Assembly: GCF_037392515.1 (NCBI RefSeq) | Contig: NC_090282.1 | Coordinates: 57,002,843 to 57,066,842, forward strand | DNA from: Haliotis asinina | Taxonomy: Eukaryota > Mollusca > Gastropoda > Lepetellida > Haliotidae | Direction of reading: 5' to 3' | Length of the DNA: 64,000 bases | In this document: positions 28,869-39,150 of the stretch, one piece after another | How the letters are laid out: every line of letters begins with the position of its first letter | Numbering within the stretch: the first letter of the stretch is position 1 | The notes under the pieces: generated by a model | Told to the model about the DNA's origin: nothing | Database searches by the model: none | The model's input: the letters and a program-made list of their open reading frames with translations, nothing else | Translations under genes and position numbers: made by a program

Positions 28869-28970
28869 AAAACACCTGAAGTATTTTATAGTCAGTTAAA
28901 AAGATGTGTCAAACTAAAAGTTACTAAAAACAATACATTAAACCTACTTAATCAATGTCTGTTTTATTGT

Positions 28971-29003
28971 TGTTTAACGCCGCACTCAGCAATATGCCAG
29001 CTA
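28971..29003 (-). repeat. SINE 3'-end fragment
   Basis: The stretch 'gtttaacgccgcactcagc' followed by 'aatatgccagctat' is the reverse complement of the conserved tail shared by the SINEs in this window (compare 63,590-63,620). Only the tail remains. Confidence 0.7.
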
Positions 29004-30501
29004 TAATTTGCTTTAATCATGAAAGCAATAAAGGAAGATTCATATTCATTAGAAAGCTTTGCAATAAAGTGCCAATTTCACGATTTGTCTGTTTTGTGGA
29101 CATATGTTTATGAATCACTACCAGCATAAATAACACCGGGTGTTTGCAAAAGCTGGCGGTAGCATGCGTTATAAGCAAACAAAGGCAAGTCAGTTGTTTG
29201 CATGAAAAAAACAACACCCGAACAAACTAGAAAGCATGTGGTACTATTAAAAAACTGGGATTACATAGGCCATCTTGTTGATCACTGACGCACAGATTTC
29301 AAACTTATCCTACTTGTATCTGTTCTGAATCCTCTTGAAAGCTTTGCGCGGGCCCTGAAAGACTAAATTGAATAAAACAATACGCCATTAATCACCTTAT
29401 CTTACTGTCTGGTGAGCAAGGGTTGACCAGGCATTTCAGGCGCCTAACTGCACTGTGTTGTGTTCATTAGCTAAACAAGCTAAGCATTGGCTGGTCGTGG
29501 GTTTCCAGATTGGCACCGACGATGACTCCCTTGTTTGTCTCGCTCAGAACTGCATCAGTTTGGAATTGCCTCCCACATTAAGTTGACTTGCCATGATACG
29601 AAATTACTTTTTCAAAAGTGGCATAACAGCAAACGCATTTAATACGAACTCTCTAGTTAAGCAAATTTACGTCACCCTGATTACCAAAGACCCAAATTGT
29701 CTGAAGAATTCAGTTATAATTGCAAAGAGTCTTATTTCCACCCTCGGTGCCTTGTATTTTCCCTGATCGTTACACAACGATGTTCTATATATACACGTAT
29801 CAAACGCGAAGGGGATACAATCCGTCTACCGTCGTGTTTCTGAAACGTTAGGAGTGTTAATAGCTCTTTATCCGATATCCCGTGACACATCCTTGTCGGC
29901 AGTATGTATAGTGATAAAAATGGCTTTCAGATTGAATAAAAGTAATGTAATTGTTTTAGAAAGGAAGACTGAATGACCTTTCCTACATTGGCGCTTATGC
30001 CACTAACAGTATGGTGCCTACCTTATATGTCAGTCGTCGTACGAACAAGTACAGTACGTGGTATAAATTACTGCTACTTTTGTAAATGTGTAGTGGATAG
30101 GGAAACGAGGTCTGTACATGGAACATGACCACCATCATGCACACAGCCTTAGTAGACATTCCGGGGAAATGGTGTTTCACAAATGATTTGAAAATAGAAA
30201 TAATATTGTAAAATATACATGAGCATGATAATAACTACAAAATGCAAGAAAATACGGTGATGTCAATGTTGAGTTAGGTCACCTTATGTACTGCAAATAA
30301 GAAGTATGGGAATATCCTGAAAGCTGATAATCATATACAAACGTAATAGTAATGAGGTAATTTTCACAATATGTAAATGTAACATCTAGCTTGCGTAATG
30401 GGCACTTTAAACTACATGTTGTAATATGCAGTTAGGCAACTGATTCAATATTCGTTGAGTTTAAGTGAAATGAAATAATAAATCAACGAAAAACAAGGGT
30501 G
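29004..30501. other. AT-rich non-coding stretch, no gene recognised
   Basis: Only short frames without signal peptides, domain motifs or good splice sites occur here. The open frame at 29,017-29,217 (minus) begins with GTG and resembles no family I know. I see no complete repeat element. Confidence 0.5.
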
Positions 30502-30504
30502 TTA

Positions 30505-30654
30505 CAGAGCGGGTCTGTCCTGTTCATTACAAGTGGCATGGAACCTGTCTCTCAGTTTATGAGTGACACAGGGAGATACCTGTAGACGACGAGCAACACT
30601 TTTTATGGATTGACCATCCTGTAACCATGCAAAGCCACTATTTCTGTCATGATC
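30505..30654 (-). pseudogene. Tc1-like transposase helix-turn-helix remnant
   Basis: Reading the minus strand, about 50 residues carry the N-terminal helix-turn-helix of a Tc1/IS630-type transposase: AWLQDGQSIKSVARRLQVSP followed by HKLRDRFHATCN and DRPAL. The order 'LQ-G-S-VARR--VS---V-KL--RF--TG---DRPR' is typical of the first DNA-binding domain of Tc1-like and related transposases. The frame stops just where the basic GRPR-like linker should follow. No catalytic DDE domain or terminal inverted repeats were seen nearby, so this is a decayed fragment. The minus-strand frame upstream (to 30,702) does not add recognisable transposase sequence. Confidence 0.65.
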
Positions 30655-31129
30655 ATCCAACGACCTGCTATATGCCACTATGAAGAAGTTGTGAGGCTTC
30701 AATACTGGCCGTAGCTCCTTTTAAAGTAATCGTTGGCACAAGCTGCATGGGAAGTTTGTCTTTCAGATGCACCAGTCTGTTGTATTTGGGTGTTTGAATC
30801 TTATATGTTGTGTTTCAGTACACTGGTTTTTCGGACAATGTTTCAATTCACTCAAGCGAATATTGAATCAGTCGCTTTACTATCGTCTTATCTAAAGTTC
30901 CAATCAAGGACATAGATAGTTGCATTTACATTATATGTAGCATATATGACCTCGTTAATATTATGTTTGTATAACTGTCAACGTTCTGGGTGTTCCCATC
31001 CTTTTTGTTTGTAGTATATATTGAGTACGCGGCGCACAGTGCAACACATGCATGGTACTTTTTTGTATTCCTATAAATATACTCCTTTTTATCTATCAAC
31101 AATGCACGTAACACCGTTCTCCACAACAG

Positions 31130-31272
31130 ACAAAACCTGCAAGTACAACGGGCAAGTGTACCAAACTGGTCAGGGATTCAAGTCTACTGATGGATGCAAT
31201 ACCTGTGGCTGCACGGATGGTTTTGTCTTCTGCACCGAAATGGCCTGTTTGCCCTTACCTGTGGACGAATAA
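31130..31272 (+). CDS. Pacifastin/VWC-like six-cysteine peptide, domain exon only
   Basis: This exon encodes one compact domain: TCKYNGQVYQTGQGFKSTDG, then CNTCGCTDGFVFCTEMAC, then LPLPVDE and a stop at 31,270. The cysteine spacing is C-x18-C-x2-C-x-C-x6-C-x4-C. The second half matches the pacifastin (LCMI/PMP) inhibitor signature C-N-x-C-x-C-x(2-3)-G-x(3-6)-C-T-x3-C; the longer first loop with YNG--Y--G recalls a von Willebrand factor C domain. The exon start is set by the acceptor 'ccacaacag|ac' and gives a phase-1 junction, as in the paralogues at 52,949 and 58,973. The residue after C5-T, the likely P1 site, is Glu. No phase-1 signal-peptide exon was found between the satellite and this exon. 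Alternatively an in-frame ATG at 31,102, behind a TATAAATA at 31,072, could start a leaderless product. A secreted protease inhibitor is inferred, not shown. Confidence 0.7.
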
Positions 31273-32607
31273 GGTGAACGGATGATCACATCGCCATATC
31301 ATCGATCATCGATAAAGAACATAGTGATGTGTATGAAATGTACTGTTTTTAGTAACACAGTCATTCCGAAATGAAGGAGTGTTTTGTTGTTTTCGTGTTA
31401 TTGAAGTAGCACCTTGAAATTCTAAAACTTAGTTGTATACGTGATATTATGTGACGCCACCTGGTTACTCCTTCTATGTGGTGGCACAGATAAACGTAGG
31501 TTTACTTGGCACAAATATGTATGTCATTAATGAAGAGATTTAGATCAGACAATACAGGTAGCTGTAACAGCATTATGTGTCACATAGTTGCCGCCTCCAG
31601 AGGTGAAGGGATTGTGCGAAACCTGATGATCTGGAAACATCCACGTCATGTGTTTTCTTGTTTTGGGTGACCTTTATCAAACCATCAACAACGTTCATGA
31701 TATCAATCACTAAACACTCCGATGTTCATATGATTATACACAGACAGTCGTCGTGCAACTGGGATAGTGGTATTGCCGTGTTAAATGACAAACAAAACGT
31801 CGCAAATGTTTCAGAAGATATGTGTTTGCTTTATGCCATTTACATAACATACCAAAGATGTGCAGCAGCGAGCATGTATCTGTGATAACTGTCTTTTGAA
31901 TCATTTTTACACTCATGATGCAAACAGTCATCCATTGTTTTCTTAGACGAGCCAGTGATGAACGACATAATCAGGATCGTAGACTTAATGACGTCTGCTG
32001 TATTTCTACATTTCTATGTCTATTTTCATCTCAGGATTAGCTATTCCACTTGCATCGAACGTGGATTACTTTGCATCAAAATGGAAAAGATGAACTGTAA
32101 GTTTATGCAATCGTTTTAATGAGACTTCCGCAAACTTTGACAGTGGAGTCATAGAACTCCTTATCTGTATCATCATGATTTGATCCTTCTATTACCGTCT
32201 TCTACATGTCTGTGGCTGTGTGTTAGAGGTTCATCCATGGTTTGACTCAGAATATGTAGAGCGATTCATGGAAAACGATTGTTATACAAGATACAGTCGC
32301 ATTCGGGCCAAGGAATCTGACCTTGGTTTTATATAAATCTACTGAATTCATCAACGTGACAGGGCTCTCGGTCACTTTTGATGTATATGTGATGGAAAAT
32401 ATTCAGGAAAAACATGTGGAAGTGCAGATCTTCTAAAAGTAATGCCATGCTTGCGTTCAAAGTACCATGCATATGTTGTCCAATTCATTATTGTTATGGG
32501 TGCCCCAGGTTTGGTATTTATATCGATTGGCACTGGGATAGCTCCTTTGACAGACAAAGTGATGTTGAAGGCATTTTCTCTTCATTTGATCGCCTGATCG
32601 ACAGCAA
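31273..32607. other. Non-coding stretch downstream of the peptide exon
   Basis: No AATAAA follows the stop closely; 'cgataaagaac' near 31,310 is the nearest relative. The remaining sequence contains only short frames without recognisable domains, and no repeat I can name. Confidence 0.45.
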
Positions 32608-32722
32608 TGCACGTTGCTATACCCGCAACTAGGTGTTTGTACTTATTCACGGGGCCACCATCTAGTCATTACCCAACAGATTCGAGGGTTCATTTAAGTG
32701 CACAGGGCTGTGCACTGTACAT
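32608..32722 (+). repeat. Dispersed repeat, copy 1 (partner at 62,969-63,082)
   Basis: The segment with 'gcacgttgctatacccgcaa', then 'taggtgtttg' and 'aagtgcacagggctgtgc', aligns with 62,969-63,082 over about 115 bp with scattered substitutions. It is therefore an interspersed repeat. I cannot assign the family with certainty. Confidence 0.7.
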
Positions 32723-33090
32723 AATGTACGGTACAAAACGAAGGGTCACTTTGTACATTCTCAAATGTCGTTAATCTCTCTATTCCACGCAGTAATAAGA
32801 TAAGCTAAAAGCTTAACGTTCATGTTGCTGCCCAACTCACATCAGTTTCAACACGATGACGGGGCCACCGAAACCCAGAAACCGTCAGTTGTCCAGGTTG
32901 CCGAAGAACGTACCCCATACAACGAGCACAGATCTGAGGGATGAAAGCGCCGAGTAGTTCAATGGACGTTGTCTACGCAACTATATAACGACATAGGTGA
33001 TTTTTCACATTTGTTATATTGTGGATTACACTTTCTCAGTAAAGGATAGAATAGAGTACCTTTGTAAGGGCGAGTCCGTCCGGGATGTGG

Positions 33091-33200
33091 AAGCCGCGAT
33101 GGCTGAGTTGGTGAGGTGGCTTGCTTTGTGTGCTGGCGAGTAGGGTCCTCACTCAAATCCCGGGTGTAGGTTCAAACCCTGGTTGGGACTCAACCCAACA
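33091..33200 (+). repeat. tRNA-derived SINE head with a long variable arm (Leu/Ser-like)
   Basis: The stretch begins 'gccgcgatggctgagttgg', which gives an A box (TGGCTGAGTTGG), and contains 'gtaggttcaaaccctgg', a good B box (GGTTCAAACCC). The long insert between them suggests derivation from a tRNA with a long variable arm. The ends do not pair as a functional acceptor stem, so this is a SINE or SINE fragment, not a tRNA gene. It differs from the SINE family at 53,281. Confidence 0.6.
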
Positions 33201-33909
33201 AAAGTACTAGACCATGTACTTTACTAAGACAGAGTATTCTGAATGTAACATTTGTTACAAGTGACCATTTTGCAAATGATATTGTGTGTTCGAAGGTGAA
33301 TGTCCTCAATTCTGGATCAGTATTTTTGTCACTGGAGACTGAATCAAGCGTATAGGGTTTTAATTATACTGTTTATGTTTCGCTCGCAATTGTGTTCACG
33401 GCCCACAATTTCCCATAGGCCACATTCTGACACTGTAAAGTAAATCAGATATTACTTTGTAATTTGGTCGTCATTTTGAATCTGTATAGATCGTGTGAAC
33501 TTACAAAAGAAGAAACTCATATTTAATGGACGTGAGTCAAATGTGGTTCACCTACCACTAAACCAAATCTTGTCTCCAGCTTACCGAATGATACTGATAT
33601 CAAATTATCAACACAAGAAAAGAAAATACAAACTGGCGTGCACGTTAAAAGGAATCATATTATTCAGTAGTTCCCGTGCTGTTAAATATCCAAATGTAAA
33701 ATATATTATTTTTCCTTTTGATGTTAAGTGTAAGTAATCAGAAATACATTTATTTATATACTGTTGATTACTATCTCGTTCTATAATCGGTCAGATGATG
33801 TTATTATAACATGTAAATGTATTTTATAAAGACAGCCTGAAAAGGGTTTCTGAAGGAAAACAAGTATCTTCTGTAGTTTGTTTTCTTCTTGACAATGAAA
33901 CGCTACTGA

Positions 33910-34975
33910 AACTGAATTGTTATGCATTTCAGTATGGCAGTAACCTTAGCATGTCGTACGTTATTATATCTTCATAGATAGCCCTTTTGCCTAAGTTGAT
34001 GACTGCTGCTTAGAGATGAATATCACCGCCGTTGTCTTACCTCTGAATTTGTACTTCCGATGCTTTTTTGTTCTGACCTAGTGATACCTTTGTGTTTAAG
34101 ATTTTGAACTTAGTCAATTTTAGATGCAGTTGTTAATTACAGTCTTTTCTTTGTTTGTTGCTTTGACACCTAGATGTTTCACGGAGCGATTCCTGGTTCA
34201 CTCATTAGGTTCACTCTGGGAATCAGCTCGAGACAGTTACTTTAGAAAAATCCTGTTAAGAGTATAATCGATCACCAAATCTGTTATAAAGTTCCTTGCA
34301 CAGATACTTCCAAAGTTTCTAAGGCGATGACACACTATTCCATTTCGGGAAGGGAGATCTCTCCGATGTATTGGCACATTAACGCTGAATATGCTGACAT
34401 AAACCTCCTAACGTCTGAGGCATAAACTGCATCACGTATACATTGATTATCTACGTAGACTGTGACACTCAGCTTTGTATTGGTCGAATGTCTCATAACT
34501 GCATATTCGCCACTGCTTAAATTCAAATACACTGGCAGTCAAAATTCTAGGTTCCCTACCTGGATTCCCCAGGATTGTAAAACGTAAACAGCAAACTATC
34601 GCTTAAACAGTAAGTTTTATCACTTGTACAGAAGGTCGTACACAAATTATAAAGCTTAAATGTACATGGTGACTTACATATTTTCAAATCACTATTACTT
34701 AAACACGTTCTCAGTGGATTCCAGTTGGATATATCATAGAATATATTTGCTAACGCCAAACGTCGGCATCAGGGGACTGTACCAAAGTAAAGATAGAAGT
34801 GATATAATATCTCGGTGATATTCTTTTCCCGTAAATATAATGTGGTTGGCAATGTTTGGACAGTTTGAAGCGTAGTAAATTGATTACGGCACAATGTGTA
34901 TTCTTCAAAGCAGTGGTCAAACAAACATATTTCAAAATGATATATTTTACACTCAGTGGACTGTGGATCGCTTGC
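33910..34975. other. About 1.07-kb block present only in copy A
   Basis: Copy A and copy B align up to 'tttgttttcttcttgac' (about 33,893 and 42,195) and again from 'acctaaaac' / 'aaaacctaa' (about 34,980 and 42,213). The 1.07 kb between has no partner in copy B. It shows no clear terminal repeats, so insertion in A and deletion in B cannot be told apart here. It contains the minus-strand frame described separately. Confidence 0.6.
34335..34532 (-). CDS. Short unrecognised frame in the copy-A-specific block
   Basis: A minus-strand frame of 66 codons including the stop. It reads NLSSGEYAVMRHSTNTKLSV, then TVYVDNQCIRDAVYASDVRR, and ends ISLPEME. The composition is protein-like. There is no ATG at the start; the frame opens just after a TGA beside a possible acceptor ('gactgccag|tg'). 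I recognise no family and see no neighbouring exon, so it may be a terminal exon, a gene fragment carried in the inserted block, or chance. Confidence 0.2.
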   Translation of the reverse strand: MYLNLSSGEYAVMRHSTNTKLSVTVYVDNQCIRDAVYASDVRRFMSAYSALMCQYIGEISLPEME

Positions 34976-36335
34976 AAACCTAAAACCTGAACGACTTGAA
35001 TCCAAACACATTTGTCAAAGCTGCTCCCGGCTCTGTTTATCTCCGAAAACTAACAACATTTTTTTGTCGAAGACAAATAAAACATAATTTCTGTTGTACA
35101 TGTTTAAGCAGTTAAATGATATCGACTTATTCTGTCAAGCTCTATTTTTATTTTTAACATACTGTGTTTACGTTTAGGCGAAATGTCCATTTAGATATCT
35201 AAGATTGCATATTTGAAGTAAAATGTATTTAACGATGTATTAAACCAAAGTTGTAAGTCGTTTATTCTGTGCGTGTCATGCACAGTTTAGTATTTAAGTC
35301 TCACGTAAACAAACGCCTATGCGCAATGTAATCTCACAGAAATCAATAAAGCTGAAGGGGCTGAAGTAAGTCATAGTTGCACCGTAAAGTATTCCATTCA
35401 TGTTCGTATCTTGTGCCCAATCGGGATCTTCAATCAAGACCCTTGCCGATGACTATCGATTTCCGTCTAATGAAAATGCCACACACGTGTTCGCTAATAT
35501 TACGATATTGATATTTAATTGAATTTAATAAGTTCAATTTCAGCACTGGCACATCTTCAGCTTAGTCAGACAAGAATCCTTTAATTAATTTGAATGGTTC
35601 AGCGGGATATACATGTATACACATTACATTTTGTCACCTTGTTTGAAACTTCTACTCTGGAAGCATAAACTTGAACAGAAAATCGATATATTAATCTACA
35701 GATATCTCAGTGTTCGGATTCACTCAGATTTGATTTGGACACTAAATATATCTACTTTGGAGATTTCCGTCTTTAAGGTCCAGGAAAGGTATCAAACATT
35801 TTATAAACGTGTAGTTTAACTATAAAGGATTGTCTCATCAAGATACATGTTCCTACACATAAATAGATGTGTTATATTTGCTCCATCGTGTCTGCACTCT
35901 TTTGAAATGCGTTAATGAACTCGTCGCATGACATTATGAACATATCAAACATTATGAAAGCATTTCAGCGAGATATATCAATTTTAAAAGTAGAGAAAAT
36001 AGACCTAAAATATTTCTATCCGTACTGCTACATCGCAACATTACTTTATTGCTGTTGCCACTGCCTCAGTCTTAGCTTGAAGATCAAGTGGTCACTCCTT
36101 CAAAGGCAATCGTTGTCTTCCCGTCCACACATTTCACCCACCATGATGGTGTGATCACTCTCCTCGGGGCCTGGACACCTCTGTTGCCTGCAGATGAGTC
36201 ACTTCGATGGTACCGACAATCACTCGTCTAAATCTAAGAGTGTCGAGTTTAATCACCATAATATTAAACCATGCTATGACAATCGACCAGCCGTCTTTTA
36301 GCCATTGGAAGGGACGGGTCACACAGATAACGGTA

Positions 36336-36460
36336 TGGTTTTACGCCGTCTTTAAAAATATAGCCCTCACACATTGTACTCATTAAGGGAATCGAATCCG
36401 CGTCTTCCGCGTGACGAGCGATCTCTTTAACAACTTGGCTATTCCAACCGTCCCATATCG
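36336..36460 (-). repeat. tRNA-derived SINE, minus strand, truncated body (copy A)
   Basis: On the minus strand the segment has an A-box region ('atagccaagttgttaaagag'), 'cgctcgtcacgcggaag', a B box ('gattcgattccc') and the tail 'gacggcgtaaaac'. The middle of the body is missing. The same SINE sits at the equivalent place in copy B (43,373), so it was inserted before the segmental duplication. Confidence 0.8.
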
Positions 36461-37880
36461 GTAAGGACAGTACTGAGGAAACCAACATTCTGTGGCACAC
36501 GCACACTATATATGTATATATAATATCAAGCTATAAAACCGACAGGTTATTAGCACACATCACTTTTACATTTATGCTTAAAATCTGATGGCTGGAAAGT
36601 AAGCGTTTATCCGACGATCTGTCTTAGTGTATGTATTGGGAAGACTGAAGTTCAAACTCTTTTCATTGATTAATATTAAGCGCTATATTTCCTTTAAGAC
36701 GGTGATATGAGTTGTTTGTATTCTTAATGTCATGAAGCGAGAATATATAATGCAGACTTGTTAGTGCTATATCAGTCTGAAGTAGGGCGTTCTACAAAGA
36801 TTAATCAGGGTCATCAGTCAGTCATTTATATTTAGTCATGACATTTGTGCAGACACATGAGTCCATTGAAGATAAGAGATACAAACTTATATGCGGTTAT
36901 AAAGACTTCACCTAGTAAACAGATAGACATTATAAAGTGTGTATGCGTGAGGCTTTTTGATGGGAGCTGGTTTGTTTCGTACTAGAGATGCCAGGAAGCT
37001 GACCTTCCCAGAATCTGAGTCGCATCCTTACAATACTTTCTCGCCTGAAGGACCTTAAATCTGCACATAGGGTGTGACACTGGAGGAAGGATGAATTTAT
37101 TGAACAAAAGCAAATGTCAAAGGCGTATCAATATTCGTATTCAATAGGCAAGGACTGAGACTAAATGAAAATTAGAGTATGTGCGGTGAAATAGTATACA
37201 GAGAAGATTTTAGTCAGTTTCAGTGGGTTAGGCGCATACAGTGTCCACTTTGTTAAAGTGCGTTTGTGTATATATTATATTGTATTTATACAGTGAACAA
37301 GGAATCCATGTTTTCGGGTTTAAACAAAATCACCTGTATCATTCTTCATTCCACATCAGGCAATTGCATACATTGAATGCACGATTTAGTCGCTGATATC
37401 GTTATTGAGATGGTTCGTACAATTATTTTAGAAAACAATATTCACCCACTGATACGATAACATTGTTTTCAGAAACCAGTGCACCAAACGATCGCAACGA
37501 TATAGTATGTAGGAATGAGACACACCTGTACATACACAAGGCAGGGGGTGAGAGTGCATGCTTCCAAATATCAACAACTTTCAACTTTCTTTGAATCTTT
37601 TACATGTCCTTTTTATGTTCTTTAAAACCATATATTTTGGGAAAATGTGGGGAATATAGCTACGTTTATGTGTGATGTTTGATATCAATATCTCGGCCTG
37701 ATAAGGTGTTCTACGGCGTTCCCAATCTATTCCAATAAATGGTCATAGTTTAGTGCGGATGCCTGTTGGTATGCATGGTGTACGGCAACGGCGGTAAATT
37801 AACCAATTATTCTGGAAGCAGGGTTGTAATCACGATCATAGGACGTGCATAAAAACAAACATTGATGGACATAAAAAATA

Positions 37881-37910
37881 CGAGGGCATGTCAATAAGTT
37901 TTGAGCCTTG
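37881..37910 (+). repeat. Mariner left terminal inverted repeat
   Basis: It begins 'cgagggcatgtcaataagtt' and ends 'ttgagccttg'. It pairs with 39,121-39,150 with one mismatch (C against T at position 7). Confidence 0.95.
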
Positions 37911-38059
37911 AGCATTTTTCATACCCAGGTGTCACAGCCTATGGTGCGACATTGAACCTTAGGGTGTAGCTGATGTGATATATAAGTGTTGGTATCCTAC
38001 TCTCAGAAGTTATTGAACAGCTCACATTGATAGAAAAAGACCCCCTCACGGCAGTGAAA

Positions 38060-39085
38060 ATGAATAAAATGGAGTATAGAGCAGTAATTAGTTCCTGAAG
38101 GAAACTCGGCGAAGAACATTGAAGAAAGGCTTTCAGCAGTTTATGGGAAGTCTTCCCCTTCATCTGCTACCATCAAATGATGGGTCAATGAATTTAAGCA
38201 TGGTAGAGAGAGTCTTGAAGATGACCCCCGTTCAGGTCGCCCAACAACAAGCACTAGTCAGGAAAAAATTGACAGAGTGCATAGACTTGTGCTGGAAAAT
38301 CGTCGAATCACACCTCACGAGGCATTTCACACCGATCCATCGAGGCAATTCTTCATGAACATGTCGTCATGTCTAAGGTGTGCACAAGATGGGTGCCTAG
38401 AATGCTTACAGATGAAATGAAGCAAACAAGGGTCACCATAAGCAACTCCATGCTAACCAGATACAACAAAAATCCAGAAGATTTTCACTTTAGGGTAGTA
38501 ACCTGTGATGAAACCTGGATCCACCACTATGATCCTGAGAGCAAACAAGAATCCATGGAATGGAAACATGTCACTTCTCCCAGGACCAAAAAGTTCAAAG
38601 CCTCCACATCAGTGCAGAAGGTAATGGCGACAGTCTTCTGGGATAACAAAGGCGTCATCCACATACATTACTTACCAAAAGGAAGAACAATGAATGGGGA
38701 ATATTACGCTAACTTGTTGAGGCAAGTGCGACAGTCAATCAAGGAGAAGCGCCGGGGCAAGATCAGACGTGGTATTCTTCTACATCAAGACAATGCTCCA
38801 GTACACACCTCTCCCGTTGCAGCCGCTGCTGTCCAGGAATGGGCTTACGAAATCTTGCCGCATCCCCCCTACTCTCCAGACCTGGCACCAAGTGATTACC
38901 ATCTGTTCCCAAATCTCAAGAAACACTTGCGTGGTCGTAGATTTCAGGATGATAATGAGCATATTGCTGCTACTGAGGCTTGGTTTGAGGACCAAAATGG
39001 CGCCTTCTACAGAGATGGCATCAGCGACTGGCAGAAAAGATGGAACAAGTGTCTTGACTCACAAGGGGACTATGTTGAAAAATAA
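38060..39085 (+). pseudogene. Mariner transposase pseudogene with intact catalytic half
   Basis: The 3' part, 38,369-39,085, is open for 238 codons and contains the whole catalytic region. The WVPRML linker motif is at residues 8-13, Asp47 in TCDETW, Asp141 in LLHQDNAPVH, and Asp176 in YSPDLAPSDYHLF. There are 34 residues between the last two, giving DD34D. It ends in GDYVEK and a stop, as mariner transposases normally do. The probable original start is ATG at 38,060 (MNKMEYRAVI). Between there and 38,369 the DNA-binding half is broken: an in-frame TGA at 38,096, a frame change near 38,110, a further TGA inside the helix-turn-helix region, and a second frame change near 38,330. The gene cannot make a full transposase as it stands; its TIRs could still be recognised by a related enzyme. 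Confidence 0.93.
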
Positions 39086-39120
39086 ATGTGGTTCATACCA
39101 ATATTTTGTGTTTTTCTATG

Positions 39121-39150
39121 CAAGGCTCAAAACTTATTGACATACCCTCG
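39121..39150 (-). repeat. Mariner right terminal inverted repeat
   Basis: On the plus strand it begins 'caaggctcaaaacttattga' and ends 'cataccctcg', immediately followed by the TA of the target duplication. Confidence 0.95.

Larger units (their letters stand above)
37881..39150 (+). mobile_element. Mariner (DD34D) element, 1,270 bp, non-autonomous by mutation
   Basis: The element is bounded by 30-bp terminal inverted repeats at 37,881-37,910 and 39,121-39,150, which differ at one position, and is flanked by TA on both sides (37,879-37,880 and 39,151-39,152). Length, TA target and the transposase family all fit a mariner. It interrupts copy A of the segmental duplication; the equivalent site in copy B is uninterrupted. 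The transposase gene inside is broken in its N-terminal half. Confidence 0.96.

Noticed and set aside
30750-30802. Signal-peptide exon for the 31,130 gene (MGSLSFRCTSLLYLG)
   Set aside because: The donor after it (ttgg|gtgttt) is poor and an Arg interrupts the hydrophobic stretch; too weak to annotate.
31021-31129. Start of the 31,130 peptide gene at the upstream open frame (31,021)
   Set aside because: That frame gives no signal peptide, whereas a phase-1 acceptor at 31,129 matches both complete paralogues.
33091-33200. tRNA-Leu or tRNA-Ser gene
   Set aside because: Good A and B boxes but no pairing acceptor arm; kept as a SINE-like repeat.
38780-38995. Minus-strand frame inside the mariner
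   Set aside because: It lies opposite the conserved catalytic domain of the transposase and has no features of its own.
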